NCBI GenBank assembly: GCA_947493255.1
Contig: CANLQK010000003.1
Location: 1 to 64,000, forward strand
Direction: 5' to 3'
Source: an uncultured Paracoccaceae bacterium
GTDB taxonomy: Bacteria; Pseudomonadota; Alphaproteobacteria; Rhodobacterales; Rhodobacteraceae
DNA length: 64,000 nucleotides
Both the position numbers and the translations under genes were made by a program. Positions 19,925 through 30,311 of the stretch are shown here, piece by piece. The notes beneath the pieces are model-generated. The model was not told the origin of the DNA. It saw only the letters and a list, made by a program, of their open reading frames with translations, and did not search any database. The stretch's first letter is position 1. Each line of letters begins with the position of its first letter.

Positions 19925-21837
19925 TTTACTATCATATCCAATGCGTGCTTGAAGTCTTCGGGACCGAACGGTTTTGCAAGAATGACATGCGCAGCTTCAG
20001 CTTTCTGACGCAGTGGTGCAGTTTCTGGCAGGCCGGTAATGATCAATAAGGGTAAGTTCAGTGGCGCACAGGCTGCGACGTCAAGTCCTGTGCCTGTCCC
20101 ACCAATGTCCAGATCGGTTACAATCAAATTTAATCCATCCACGACCATGAGCTGCGTTGCCTCTTCGACTGAGGCGGCCTCGATGACGTCGTGTCCATAT
20201 TTGCGCAGGTAGGACCGAATGGTTCCGCGCACGGCGTCGTCATCGTCGACCAAAAGAACGAGACCTTTTTCGCTTAAAGCTGGCAACAAGTACGGGATAC
20301 GCAACGCGACCCTTGCACCTCCATTCTGTCGGTTTGCAAAGGTTAAATGACCGCCACTGGTTTTTGCAAAATCATAGGCAGATGTCAGCCCGAGGCCACG
20401 GCCTGCTTTGCTTCCCTTTGTGGAAAAGAAGGGATTAAGTGCCTCTTCCAGCGCGCTTGGAAGAAAACCGGGGCCGTTGTCGACCACCTCGAACTGCAAT
20501 TGGGCGTCAGGCGTTTTACTGGTGCGGACCGTTATTGTGCCAGAAGTGTCGCAGGCCTCTCCAGCGTTGATGACAAGATTGAGTAACGCATCTTGGGCAA
20601 AACCTGCATCGAAGATAAGCGTGTCGTCAGGAACCTGATTGGCAATATCAAACCGAGTATCTTCGGGCAGTGCCGCACGGGCTAGGGGTTCAAAGGTTCG
20701 CAAGAACGCGGGTAGGTTGACGGCTGTTTGGTCTAACGTCATCTGTGGCGAGACCGAGTTTAGGCGTCCAACCAAATCGGCACCGCGTTTGGCCGCAGAT
20801 TTGATTGTTTCACTGATCGCAAGAGCTTTGGGCGGTAGGTTTTCTATGCTGTCGAGCTGGGCCTGTTCCCCCATAATGATGGTCAACAAGTTGGAAAAAT
20901 CATGGGCCATTGCACTGGTCAATTGCGTCGCCAATTCGCGGCGGCGTGCGTAAGTTAGTGCGTTTCGTGCCGTTACTTCTTTGGTCACATCAGTTGACAA
21001 AATGTAGGCGCCTACGACGTCGCCCGACACGCTAAAGTCAGGTGTCATAGCCAAACGCACAAATTTACCGGATTGCTCGTCGCGAAATTCTGAAACGTCT
21101 TCTTCACCGGTCATGACACGCGAAAGACGCGGTTCAACATGTGTCCAAATCTGCTCACCGAGAATTTGGCGCATATGGTCGCCGACTATGTGGAGTTCGG
21201 TTTCTGGCAGGATACTAGGCAGCCGCCCATTGGAATGGGTGTAATGCCCCGCGGCGTCGACGTGCGCGATATGCGCTGGTGTCATTCTGTTGATCAAGTC
21301 CAACCGTTCACGGCTGGCCTGAAGGTCTTGTCTGGCGGCTTCCAGTGCGCGTACTGTAGCGGTCAATTCGCGGTTTGTTTCAGCCAAGGTGGCGGAACGT
21401 ACGAGCAGCTCTTCCGAAAGGCTTTCAGCTCGAGAACGTATGCGGTCATCGTTGCGTTTGATATCAGTGATGTCCGTATATACGGTGATCCACCCGCCTT
21501 CCTCCAGGGGGCTGCCGTCAACCGAGATTGAAGTACCATTGGCACGGGTGCGTTCAAAATAGTGGGGTTTGAATTGACGTGCCAAGGCAATCTTGTCGTC
21601 TACAAACGCGTCAATGTCATCGACGTGGCCATATTCGCCCTGTTCAGCTACGTACTTCAAAGTCTCCTTAAAGTCTGTGCCTGTTGCCATCAGTGCATCG
21701 GGTATTTGAAACATTTTTTGGAATGGACGATTCGCGTGGACCAACTTCAAATCTTGATCATGGATCGAGATTGCTTGCGAGATCAGGTTCAACCCCGACC
21801 GTATCATGCCAACCAATTGTGTCGTTTGTCTTTTCAT
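19921..21837 (-). CDS. PAS hybrid sensor histidine kinase with C-terminal receiver domain
   Basis: AMAHDFSNLLTIIMGEQAQL H-box, GPGFLPSALEEALNPFFSTK ATPase motifs, VLLVDDDDAVRGTIRSYL receiver. Confidence 0.92.
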   Translation of the reverse strand: MKRQTTQLVGMIRSGLNLISQAISIHDQDLKLVHANRPFQKMFQIPDALMATGTDFKETLKYVAEQGEYGHVDDIDAFVDDKIALARQFKPHYFERTRANGTSISVDGSPLEEGGWITVYTDITDIKRNDDRIRSRAESLSEELLVRSATLAETNRELTATVRALEAARQDLQASRERLDLINRMTPAHIAHVDAAGHYTHSNGRLPSILPETELHIVGDHMRQILGEQIWTHVEPRLSRVMTGEEDVSEFRDEQSGKFVRLAMTPDFSVSGDVVGAYILSTDVTKEVTARNALTYARRRELATQLTSAMAHDFSNLLTIIMGEQAQLDSIENLPPKALAISETIKSAAKRGADLVGRLNSVSPQMTLDQTAVNLPAFLRTFEPLARAALPEDTRFDIANQVPDDTLIFDAGFAQDALLNLVINAGEACDTSGTITVRTSKTPDAQLQFEVVDNGPGFLPSALEEALNPFFSTKGSKAGRGLGLTSAYDFAKTSGGHLTFANRQNGGARVALRIPYLLPALSEKGLVLLVDDDDAVRGTIRSYLRKYGHDVIEAASVEEATQLMVVDGLNLIVTDLDIGGTGTGLDVAACAPLNLPLLIITGLPETAPLRQKAEAAHVILAKPFGPEDFKHALDMIVK

Positions 21838-21983
21838 ATTCCTTACTTATCAGGTTTTTACGGTTGGTAAGGGCTCTGAATGGCCCCGTAACAATTTGTT
21901 AGGTTTTAGAAAGACCATTTTGGGAATTCCGCGTTAGGCTGTCGGAAAGCTGCAGTGGAGGACTGCAGTTGGGAGGAGTAAGA

Positions 21984-23948
21984 ATGTCGGCAGGACCGAA
22001 CGCAGCGGGCGTGAAAACGCTACCTGATCTGTTGTCGCGAAACGCGAAGATGATGAGTGACAAAGTTGCTTATCGTGAAAAAGAGTTTGGCATTTGGCAA
22101 ACCTGGACATGGGCCGATGCACAGAAAGAGGTCGAGGCATTTGCCAAAGGCCTGCTGACCATTGGAGCAAATTCAGGTGATTTGATTGCAGTGGCAGGTC
22201 GCAATCGCCCAGCATTGTATTGGGCGATGATTGCAGTCCAAAAGATCGGCGCGATTCCAGTTCCTTTGTATCAAGACGCCGCTGCCGAAGAGATCGCATA
22301 TGCATTGAAAAACTGTGATGCACGGTTTGCTGTTGTGGGGGATCAAGAGCAGGTCGATAAGATCGCAGATGTTCGTGACCAATTGCCCAATTTGAAACAC
22401 GTCATCTACTTGGACGGGCGTGGGTTGCGGAAATATGATCACAGCGACTTATCGTCATTTGCGGATGTACAAGCCGCTGGTGAAAAGGCTGGAAACGACG
22501 CCGAATTGGTCGAGAGGCAAGCCGCATTAACCTACGATTCCACCTGTGTGATGTTATATACTTCGGGCACAACAAGCCGGCCTAAGGGCGTCGTTCTGTC
22601 TAACCGTAATGTTATTGAGACTGCGAAGAACTCCTGCGCATTTGATGACCTGAATGCGAATGAAGAAATCCTTGCTTACCTGCCGATGGCATGGGTCGGA
22701 GATTTCATTTTTTCGATGGGGCAGGCGTTATGGACAGGCTTCTGTGTGAATTGCCCTGAAAGCGCAGAAACCATGCAGGCCGACATGCGGGAAATTGGCC
22801 CAACTTATTTCTTCGCTCCGCCGCAAGTTTTCGAACGGCAGCTAACACAAGTGATGATCCGGATGGAGGACGCCGGAAAATTTAAACACCGGATGTTCCA
22901 CCGCTTTATGGATGTTGCTAAGCGCGTTGGTCCAAAATTGCTTGATGGGGAACCTGTCGGGTTTGCAGATAAGATCGCGTATACGCTTGGCAAATATATG
23001 GTCTATGCGCCGCTGAAAGATACGTTGGGCCTTGGCCGTGTGCGGGTAGGCTACACAGCGGGCGAAGCGATTGGCCCGGAATTGTTCCAGTTCTACCGTT
23101 CGCTTGGGATCAATCTGAAACAGCTTTACGGACAGACTGAGGCGACGGTATTCATTACGCAGCAACCCAATGGCGAGGTTCGAGCCGATACCGTCGGTGT
23201 TGCATCACCCGAAGTAGAATTGAAAATTTCTGACAGCGGCGAGGTGTTTTACCGCTCACCTGGCGTATTTGTCGAGTATTTCAAGAACCCTGAAAGCACA
23301 GCAGATACGAAAGATCCTGAAGGGTGGGTGGCGACAGGCGACGCCGGATTTATCGAAGAAAAATCGGGCCATTTGCGGATTATTGATCGGGTAAAGGATG
23401 TCGGCAAAATGTCTGACGGTTCGATGTTCGCGCCGAAATATGTTGAAAACAAACTCAAGTTCTTTCCAGACATTTTAGAAGCTGTTGTGTTCGGAGCAGG
23501 GCGTGACCGGTGCTGTGCATTTCTAAATATTGATCTGACGGCAGTTGGTAACTGGGCAGAGAGAAATAACATTGCCTATTCATCCTACCAAGAGCTTTCG
23601 CAAAATAAGCAAGTGTTGGATATTGTTGCGGGCCATGTGGCGCAGGTAAATGCGTCGATCGCGCAAGATGAAATGTTGTCTAATTGCCAAGTCCACCGGT
23701 TCCTCGTGTTGCACAAAGAGCTGGATGCAGATGACGGTGAAATGACCCGCACACGAAAAGTGCGTCGTGGCGTGATCGCCGAGAAATTCGAAGATCTTGT
23801 TGAGGCTCTCTATGGCGGAGCGAACGAGATCTACACCGAAACCGAAGTCACCTATGAGGACGGCCGCAAAGGTAAGATCGCGGCGACACTGGACATTCGT
23901 GACGCAGAACTTTCTCCCCCTGTTTCAGCAAAGGTTGCCGCAGAATGA
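21984..23948 (+). CDS. AMP-dependent long-chain acyl-CoA synthetase-like ligase
   Basis: MLYTSGTTSRPKGVVLSN, YGQTEATVFI, TGDAGFI motifs; GGGAGGAG SD before ATG. Confidence 0.93.
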   Translation: MSAGPNAAGVKTLPDLLSRNAKMMSDKVAYREKEFGIWQTWTWADAQKEVEAFAKGLLTIGANSGDLIAVAGRNRPALYWAMIAVQKIGAIPVPLYQDAAAEEIAYALKNCDARFAVVGDQEQVDKIADVRDQLPNLKHVIYLDGRGLRKYDHSDLSSFADVQAAGEKAGNDAELVERQAALTYDSTCVMLYTSGTTSRPKGVVLSNRNVIETAKNSCAFDDLNANEEILAYLPMAWVGDFIFSMGQALWTGFCVNCPESAETMQADMREIGPTYFFAPPQVFERQLTQVMIRMEDAGKFKHRMFHRFMDVAKRVGPKLLDGEPVGFADKIAYTLGKYMVYAPLKDTLGLGRVRVGYTAGEAIGPELFQFYRSLGINLKQLYGQTEATVFITQQPNGEVRADTVGVASPEVELKISDSGEVFYRSPGVFVEYFKNPESTADTKDPEGWVATGDAGFIEEKSGHLRIIDRVKDVGKMSDGSMFAPKYVENKLKFFPDILEAVVFGAGRDRCCAFLNIDLTAVGNWAERNNIAYSSYQELSQNKQVLDIVAGHVAQVNASIAQDEMLSNCQVHRFLVLHKELDADDGEMTRTRKVRRGVIAEKFEDLVEALYGGANEIYTETEVTYEDGRKGKIAATLDIRDAELSPPVSAKVAAE

Positions 23949-24766
23949 ACGACAGGCAGACAGGATATGTCACTGAAGACGGTCGCCAGATTGGTGATGT
24001 CATGCTGGATTTGCGCGACATTACGTTGCGGTTTGGCGGGGTCGAAGCGATTAAGAACATCAGTTTCGACATCCGTGAAGGCGAAATCCGCGCCATTATC
24101 GGGCCCAACGGAGCGGGCAAGTCGTCCATGTTGAACGTTATATCAGGGTTTTATGTTCCCCAAGACGGCAGTGTTTGGTTCCATGGAAAAAAACGCGCGC
24201 CTTTGAAACCGTACCAGGTGGCCCGCCAGGGGATCGCGCGGACGTTTCAAAACATCGCCTTGTTCGAAGGTATGACCGTGCTGGACAACATCATGACAGG
24301 GCGGTTGAACTACACCAAATCTGGAATGATTGCGCAGGCAATTTGGAAAGGCAAAGCTGAACGCGAGGAAACCGAAAACCGCGAAAAAGTAGAACGCGTG
24401 ATCGATTTTCTAGAAATTCAAGCCATTCGGAAAACACCGGTTGGTCGTTTGCCGTACGGGTTGAAGAAGCGTGTCGAACTTGCACGTGCATTGGCGGCTG
24501 AACCAAAACTTCTTTTGTTAGACGAGCCCATGGCGGGCATGAACGTCGAAGAAAAGGAAGACATGTCGCGGTTCATACTGGATGTGAACGATGAATTTGG
24601 AACAACTATCGCGTTGATCGAGCATGACATGGGGGTCGTGATGGACCTCTCAGATCGTGTGGTCGTGATGGACTACGGCAAGAAAATTGGTGACGGCACA
24701 CCAGACGAAGTGCGCAACAATCAGGCTGTAATCGACGCCTATTTGGGGGTCGCACACGATGAATAA
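23945..24766 (+). CDS. Branched-chain-type ABC transporter ATP-binding protein (LivG-like)
   Basis: GPNGAGKSSMLNVISGFY, LLLLDEPMAGMNVEEKEDM. Confidence 0.93.
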   Translation: MNDRQTGYVTEDGRQIGDVMLDLRDITLRFGGVEAIKNISFDIREGEIRAIIGPNGAGKSSMLNVISGFYVPQDGSVWFHGKKRAPLKPYQVARQGIARTFQNIALFEGMTVLDNIMTGRLNYTKSGMIAQAIWKGKAEREETENREKVERVIDFLEIQAIRKTPVGRLPYGLKKRVELARALAAEPKLLLLDEPMAGMNVEEKEDMSRFILDVNDEFGTTIALIEHDMGVVMDLSDRVVVMDYGKKIGDGTPDEVRNNQAVIDAYLGVAHDE

Positions 24767-24795
24767 ATTCCGTTCTTTTTGCACAAGAGGCACCC

Positions 24796-25791
24796 ATGTC
24801 AGCTGATTTTCTATATGGTATTGAAGTTGTCATTAACGGGCTCATGGCCGGCGTTATGTACGCACTTGTTGCGCTTGGGTTTGTGCTGATCTTCAAGGCT
24901 TCAGGTATCTTTAACTTCGCGCAAGGCGTGATGGCATTGTTTGCGGCGCTGACCTTGGTTGGCATCATGGAAGGACAGGTTCCTTTCGCGCATTTGATCA
25001 ACGCGACCTTCGGTACGGAAATTCATCATTTTGGATGGCATGTTCCGGCGTTGCTGGCGATCTTCCTGACTGTTGGGGTGATGGTGGTATTTGCTTGGGC
25101 AGTTCAACGGTTTTTGTTCCGCCATTTGGTTGGGCAAGAACCTATCATCTTGTTTATGGCGACTATCGGTCTTGCCTATTTCTTAGAAGGTGTCGGCGAC
25201 TTGATGTGGGGGTCTGACATCAAGACTTTGGCGTTGGGCCTGCCACAAGGCGGTGCGCGCTGGCTAGAAGACGCGACGGCTGGTTTAGGGGGCGAAGACT
25301 TTTACGGCTTCTTCATCGACAAGTTGGACATCGTTGCAACCGGTGTAGCGATTGTCTTGGTCGCGGGTCTAATCGCGTTCAGCCAGTACACCAAACACGG
25401 GCGTGCGATGCGTGCTGTGGCGGATGACCACCAAGCAGCACTTAGCGTCGGGATCTCATTGAACTTCATTTGGATTTTGGTTTGGTCGCTCGCCGGATTT
25501 GTTGCTTTGGTGGCGGGTATCATGTGGGGAGCGAAGTCAGGAGTGCAATTTTCGCTGTCGCTTATCGCACTCAAGGCCTTGCCGGTCCTTATGCTTGGCG
25601 GATTTACGTCTATCCCGGGGGCGATTGTGGGCGGTTTGATTATTGGGGTCGGTGAAAAGCTTTTCGAGTTCCTGATAGGCCCAATGGTCGGCGGTGCTAC
25701 CGAAAATTGGTTTGCCTATGTGTTGGCGCTGCTGTTTCTGGTTTTCCGTCCTCAGGGCCTATTTGGGGAGAAAATCATTGAACGTGTTTGA
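24796..25791 (+). CDS. Branched-chain-type ABC transporter permease (LivH-like)
   Basis: NGLMAGVMYALVALGFVLIFKASGIFNFAQG signature. Confidence 0.95.
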   Translation: MSADFLYGIEVVINGLMAGVMYALVALGFVLIFKASGIFNFAQGVMALFAALTLVGIMEGQVPFAHLINATFGTEIHHFGWHVPALLAIFLTVGVMVVFAWAVQRFLFRHLVGQEPIILFMATIGLAYFLEGVGDLMWGSDIKTLALGLPQGGARWLEDATAGLGGEDFYGFFIDKLDIVATGVAIVLVAGLIAFSQYTKHGRAMRAVADDHQAALSVGISLNFIWILVWSLAGFVALVAGIMWGAKSGVQFSLSLIALKALPVLMLGGFTSIPGAIVGGLIIGVGEKLFEFLIGPMVGGATENWFAYVLALLFLVFRPQGLFGEKIIERV

Positions 25792-25835
25792 CCTAACCGA
25801 CCGAAAACTAACCCCTCCGAACGGGAGCCTTTAAG

Positions 25836-26912
25836 ATGCTGTATCGTGAAGCTGGTGACTATAAGACGTCCTACCCTGCGGATAGCCAAACATTCCCAAT
25901 CGCCTTTGATCGGTATCGGTATTGGGTTGTTCTCGCTGTAGCCTTTCTGGTTATCCCGTTTTTCGTGAACGACTACATTGTGAACGCATTGTTGTTGCCG
26001 TTTCTGATTTACTCGATCGCCGCAATCGGGCTGAATATCTTGACTGGATATGCAGGTCAGGTCAGCCTTGGCACGGGCGGGTTCATGGCCGTGGGTGCCT
26101 ATGCTTGCTACAAGTTGATGACCGCATTTCCCGACGTAAATATCTTGATCCATGTGGTGCTAGCTGGCGGTGTAACCGCAGCAGTTGGCACGGCATTTGG
26201 ACTTCCGAGTCTACGCATCAAAGGGTTCTATTTGGCTGTTGCGACTTTGGCTGCCCAATTCTTTCTTGTCTGGCTTTTTAACAAGGTCGCGTGGTTCTAT
26301 AACTATTCGGCCTCTGGCCAAATTAGCGCGCCAGAACGCACCGTGCTGGGCATTGCCGTGACGGGGCCGAATACGCCGGCTTGGGCAAGCTATTTGGTCT
26401 GTTTGGTGTTCGTAACCATCTGCGCACTGATTGCACGCAACCTAACGCGTGGTGCGATGGGTCGGCAATGGATGGCCATTCGCGACATGGATATCGCTGC
26501 AGAAATCATTGGGGTGAACCCGTTGAAGGCGAAGCTGACGGCATTTGCCGTATCATCCTTCTTTGTTGGAGTTTCGGGGGCATTGTTTTTTGCAGTGTAT
26601 TTGGGCGCTGTCGAAGTGGGCGAGGCATTTGGGATCAACAAGTCATTCTTGGTCCTATTCATGATCATCATCGGCGGCCTGGGATCAATTTTTGGCGCAT
26701 TTGCAGGAGCAGCCTTTCTGGTGACTCTTCCAGTTTTCCTGAAATTGATCGGAGTAGATCTATTGGGATGGCCCACCGATTTGGTCGCACACCTTCAGCT
26801 GGTCGTTGTTGGGCTTTTGATCATGTTCTTTCTGGTCAAAGAGCCACACGGATTGGCTCATCTTTGGAGGCTGGCGAAAGAAAAACTTCGCCTGTGGCCG
26901 TTTCCACATTGA
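25836..26912 (+). CDS. Branched-chain-type ABC transporter permease (LivM-like)
   Basis: AIGLNILTGYAGQVSLGTGGFMAVGAYA signature. Confidence 0.95.
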   Translation: MLYREAGDYKTSYPADSQTFPIAFDRYRYWVVLAVAFLVIPFFVNDYIVNALLLPFLIYSIAAIGLNILTGYAGQVSLGTGGFMAVGAYACYKLMTAFPDVNILIHVVLAGGVTAAVGTAFGLPSLRIKGFYLAVATLAAQFFLVWLFNKVAWFYNYSASGQISAPERTVLGIAVTGPNTPAWASYLVCLVFVTICALIARNLTRGAMGRQWMAIRDMDIAAEIIGVNPLKAKLTAFAVSSFFVGVSGALFFAVYLGAVEVGEAFGINKSFLVLFMIIIGGLGSIFGAFAGAAFLVTLPVFLKLIGVDLLGWPTDLVAHLQLVVVGLLIMFFLVKEPHGLAHLWRLAKEKLRLWPFPH

Positions 26913-26974
26913 CGAAAACGACCCTGGGGCAACCAGGCTAACGACAACATCGGCAACCATGGGAGGATAAACCG

Positions 26975-28258
26975 ATGAAGATGAAGACCTTAACAACTCT
27001 CGCACTGACAAGTGCGCTGACAGCGGGGATGGCCGCGGCCGACCTAGTTATTCCTGATCTGAGCTATCGCACTGGCCCATATGCTGCCGGTGGCACCCCA
27101 TTCTCTGATGGGTATCAGGACTATTTTAATCTGTTGAACGCACGCGATGGCGGTATCGGTGGCGAAGAAGTCCGCATCGTCGAATGTGAAACCGGCTACA
27201 ACACTGAAAAAGGTGTTGAGTGTTATGAAGCGACTAAGAACGAGGGCGCGCTGATTTATCAACCGCTGTCCACTGGCATCACATACCAGTTGATCCCAAA
27301 GGCCACGGCGGATGAAATTCCAATCCACACAATGGGATATGGCCGGACCTCAGCTGCGAACGGTGAAGTGTTTAACTGGGTGTTCAACTACCCTGCAAAC
27401 TACTGGGATGCTGCGTCTGTGATGGTGAACTACCTGTTGGATGAAAACGACGGTGACCTCGAAGGCAAGACCATCGCTTTGCTGTTCCACAACTCTGCAT
27501 ACGGTAAGGAACCTATCCGTACGCTTGAAGCGTTGTCAGAAGATCATGGGTTCGAGTTCACACAGATCGCCGTTGACCACCCTGGGCAGGAACAAAAATC
27601 ACAGTGGCTACAAATTCGCCGTGAACGCCCTGATTACGTATTGATGTGGGGTTGGGGCGTTATGAACCAAGTAGCCATTCAAGAGGCTGCCAACATTGGT
27701 TTCCCGATGGAAAACTTCATTGGTAACTGGTGGGCAGGTGCAGAGCACGACGTGACACCTGCAGGTCCAGCCGCTGATGGTTATCTATCGCTGAACATGA
27801 ACCGCGTGGGAGATTTGCCGGTATTTGGCGAAATTGAAAGCATGGTTCACGAAGCTGGTAACGCGGCTGGTGACGGTTCGAACATGGGTTCCGTTTTGTA
27901 CACTCGGGGCATGTATGCCGCGATGTTGGCTGCTGAAGCGATTGCAAAAGCGCAAGAAATCCACAGCGTGTCCGACATCACACCGGCAATGATGCGTGAC
28001 GGTATGGAAGCGTTGGAAATCACCGATGCTCGTATGAACGAACTTGGCATGGCTCAAATCGGGCCAGAGTTCTCGGTGTCTTGTGAAAACCACGGCGGTT
28101 CTGGTTTGGGTATCGTCCAGCAGTGGAACGCAAGCGAAGGCAGCTGGACCGCGCTGACGGATTACATCGCGCCTGAAGATGCTTTGATCGATAGCTTGAT
28201 CATCGAGGACTCTACGGCGTTCGCCGCAGAGAACAACATCACACCAGGTTGTTTGTAA
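26975..28258 (+). CDS. ABC transporter substrate-binding protein (Leu/Ile/Val-binding-like)
   Basis: Signal peptide; periplasmic binding protein type I-like sequence; operon context. Confidence 0.9.
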   Translation: MKMKTLTTLALTSALTAGMAAADLVIPDLSYRTGPYAAGGTPFSDGYQDYFNLLNARDGGIGGEEVRIVECETGYNTEKGVECYEATKNEGALIYQPLSTGITYQLIPKATADEIPIHTMGYGRTSAANGEVFNWVFNYPANYWDAASVMVNYLLDENDGDLEGKTIALLFHNSAYGKEPIRTLEALSEDHGFEFTQIAVDHPGQEQKSQWLQIRRERPDYVLMWGWGVMNQVAIQEAANIGFPMENFIGNWWAGAEHDVTPAGPAADGYLSLNMNRVGDLPVFGEIESMVHEAGNAAGDGSNMGSVLYTRGMYAAMLAAEAIAKAQEIHSVSDITPAMMRDGMEALEITDARMNELGMAQIGPEFSVSCENHGGSGLGIVQQWNASEGSWTALTDYIAPEDALIDSLIIEDSTAFAAENNITPGCL

Positions 28259-28269
28259 GTAAAAAGAAA

Positions 28270-28293
28270 ACGGGCGGCGGTTCTGCCGCCCGT
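28270..28293 (+). other. Strong intra-operon hairpin (9-bp stem, 6-nt loop, no U-tract)
   Basis: ACGGGCGGC-GGTTCT-GCCGCCCGT. Confidence 0.8.
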
Positions 28294-28321
28294 ATCCCCC
28301 GTACGAAAATGGAACGCCTGC

Positions 28322-29149
28322 ATGCTGGACACTACTGAACCCAAAGTTGAGACGCTTCTTGAGGTCAACAACATCGAGGTCATCTACAATCACGTGATCC
28401 TTGTTTTGAAGGGCGTGAGCTTGAACGTCGCCAAGGGCGGCATCACTGCGCTGCTGGGGGGAAACGGGGCCGGTAAGACGACGACGTTGAAGGCGGTGTC
28501 AAACTTGCTGCATTCCGAACGCGGCGAAGTGACCAAGGGGTCGGTCGAGTACCGGGGCAAGCCTGTTCAAGACATGAGCCCAGAAGCCCTTGTGAAGATG
28601 GGCGTCGTACAGGTTATGGAAGGCCGGCATTGTTTCGAACACCTGACCGTTGAAGAAAACTTGCTGACGGGAGCCTACACACGGAATGACGGTGCCGGCG
28701 CGATCAGCGCGGATCTTGAAAAGGTCTATCACTATTTCCCACGGCTAAAGGAACGTCGCAAAAGTCAGGCGGGGTATACCTCAGGAGGGGAGCAACAAAT
28801 GTGTGCGATTGGGCGCGCGTTGATGTCGAATCCAGAAACGATCTTGCTTGATGAACCATCCATGGGGCTGGCGCCACAATTGGTCGAACAGATTTTCCAG
28901 ATCGTTAAATCGGTCAACGAACAAGAAGGGGTGTCATTCCTTCTAGCCGAACAAAATACCAATGTTGCACTACGGTTTGCTCATAGCGGTTTCATTTTGG
29001 AATCCGGCCGCGTGGTAATGGAAGGCACAGCCAAAGAGCTGCGTGAAAATCCGGATGTGCGCGAATTTTATCTCGGCCTGTCTGATGAGGGGCGCAAATC
29101 ATACCGCGATGTTAGATCGTATCGTCGTCGTAAAAGGTGGTTGTCCTAA
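28322..29149 (+). CDS. Branched-chain-type ABC transporter ATP-binding protein (LivF-like)
   Basis: GGNGAGKTTTLKAVSNLL, SGGEQQMCAIGRALMSNPETILLDEPSMGLAPQLVEQIF. Confidence 0.93.
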   Translation: MLDTTEPKVETLLEVNNIEVIYNHVILVLKGVSLNVAKGGITALLGGNGAGKTTTLKAVSNLLHSERGEVTKGSVEYRGKPVQDMSPEALVKMGVVQVMEGRHCFEHLTVEENLLTGAYTRNDGAGAISADLEKVYHYFPRLKERRKSQAGYTSGGEQQMCAIGRALMSNPETILLDEPSMGLAPQLVEQIFQIVKSVNEQEGVSFLLAEQNTNVALRFAHSGFILESGRVVMEGTAKELRENPDVREFYLGLSDEGRKSYRDVRSYRRRKRWLS

Positions 29150-30303
29150 TGTCAGTATCTGCATCAAATGACGCTTTTGCGGCCCGTCAGTTAACGCGAC
29201 TAAATGCTATTCTTGGGGCTGACCAACAGCTTCAGAGCTTGGCTAAATTAGCCGATTTACCTGTGACTCGCAAAGACGAGCTATTGAAGACGCAGTTGGA
29301 TGTGCCGCCATTTGGTGGGCACCGACCCGTAAAGCTAAGTCATATTTTTCAATCTCCCGGTCCTATCTATGAACCGGGCCTTGATACGGATGATTTTTGG
29401 CGAATGGGCCGGTTTCTGAAGGAAATTGGGGTAACGGCGCAAGACATTGCGTTGAACACCTTTTCTTATCACTTCACACCCGCAGGCGCGATGTTTGAGA
29501 GCGCGGCCAAGGCCGTAGGTGCAGTCGTTGTGCCGACTGGGCCCGGAAATACGCGTCAACAGGCAGAAGTTGTTCAAGCCACTCGAGCGACCGCTTATGT
29601 TGGCACGCCCGATTTTTTGCAGATCATTCTGGATCGCGGGGCAGAGGATGGTTTTGACCTAAGTTCAATCAAGTTTGCAGCCGTTTCTGCTGGCCCGCTG
29701 TTTCCGAACCAACGGAAGGCTTATGAAGATCGCGGAATTTTATGCCGCCAGTGTTATGGTACGGCTGACGTAGGAATGATTGCCTATGAAACTGCGAACT
29801 GTACGAACGGAATGGTCATCGATGATGATGTTGTCGTTGAGATTGTTTCGCCTGGTACGGGGGTACATGTGCCTTACGGTGAAATTGGTGAAGTCGTTGT
29901 CACTGTTCTGAACCCTGATTATCCAATTGTGCGTTTTGCGGTCGGGGATCTGAGCGCATTTGCCACTGACGAAGATCCATCCGGCGAGGTGCGCCCCAGA
30001 ATTGTCGGTTGGCGCGGGCGTGCTGATCAGGCGGCAAAAGTTAAGGGGATGTTCATACGGCCAGAGCAGGTTTCGAAACTCGTCGAAGAATGTGTCGGAG
30101 TTGAGCGTGCGCGCGTAGAGATTTCGAAAGATGGCGGGGCTGAACAGATTGAGGTCAAACTAGAATGCACCGGTGACACGGAGCAGGATTTCGCTGCGAC
30201 GGTGCAAGAGATATTAAAGCTGCGCAGTAAGGTGACCACTGTAAAGATCGGGGCGCTGCCGCGTGATGGTATATTGGTAGAAGACCGCAGGGAGGCTCCT
30301 TAG
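29149..30303 (+). CDS. Phenylacetate-CoA ligase-family AMP-binding protein
   Basis: SYHFTPAGAMFESAAKAVGAVVVPTGPGNTRQQ, YGTADVGMIAYE; C-terminal PaaK-like region. Confidence 0.85.
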   Translation: MSVSASNDAFAARQLTRLNAILGADQQLQSLAKLADLPVTRKDELLKTQLDVPPFGGHRPVKLSHIFQSPGPIYEPGLDTDDFWRMGRFLKEIGVTAQDIALNTFSYHFTPAGAMFESAAKAVGAVVVPTGPGNTRQQAEVVQATRATAYVGTPDFLQIILDRGAEDGFDLSSIKFAAVSAGPLFPNQRKAYEDRGILCRQCYGTADVGMIAYETANCTNGMVIDDDVVVEIVSPGTGVHVPYGEIGEVVVTVLNPDYPIVRFAVGDLSAFATDEDPSGEVRPRIVGWRGRADQAAKVKGMFIRPEQVSKLVEECVGVERARVEISKDGGAEQIEVKLECTGDTEQDFAATVQEILKLRSKVTTVKIGALPRDGILVEDRREAP

Positions 30304-30311
30304 CGGTTCGT

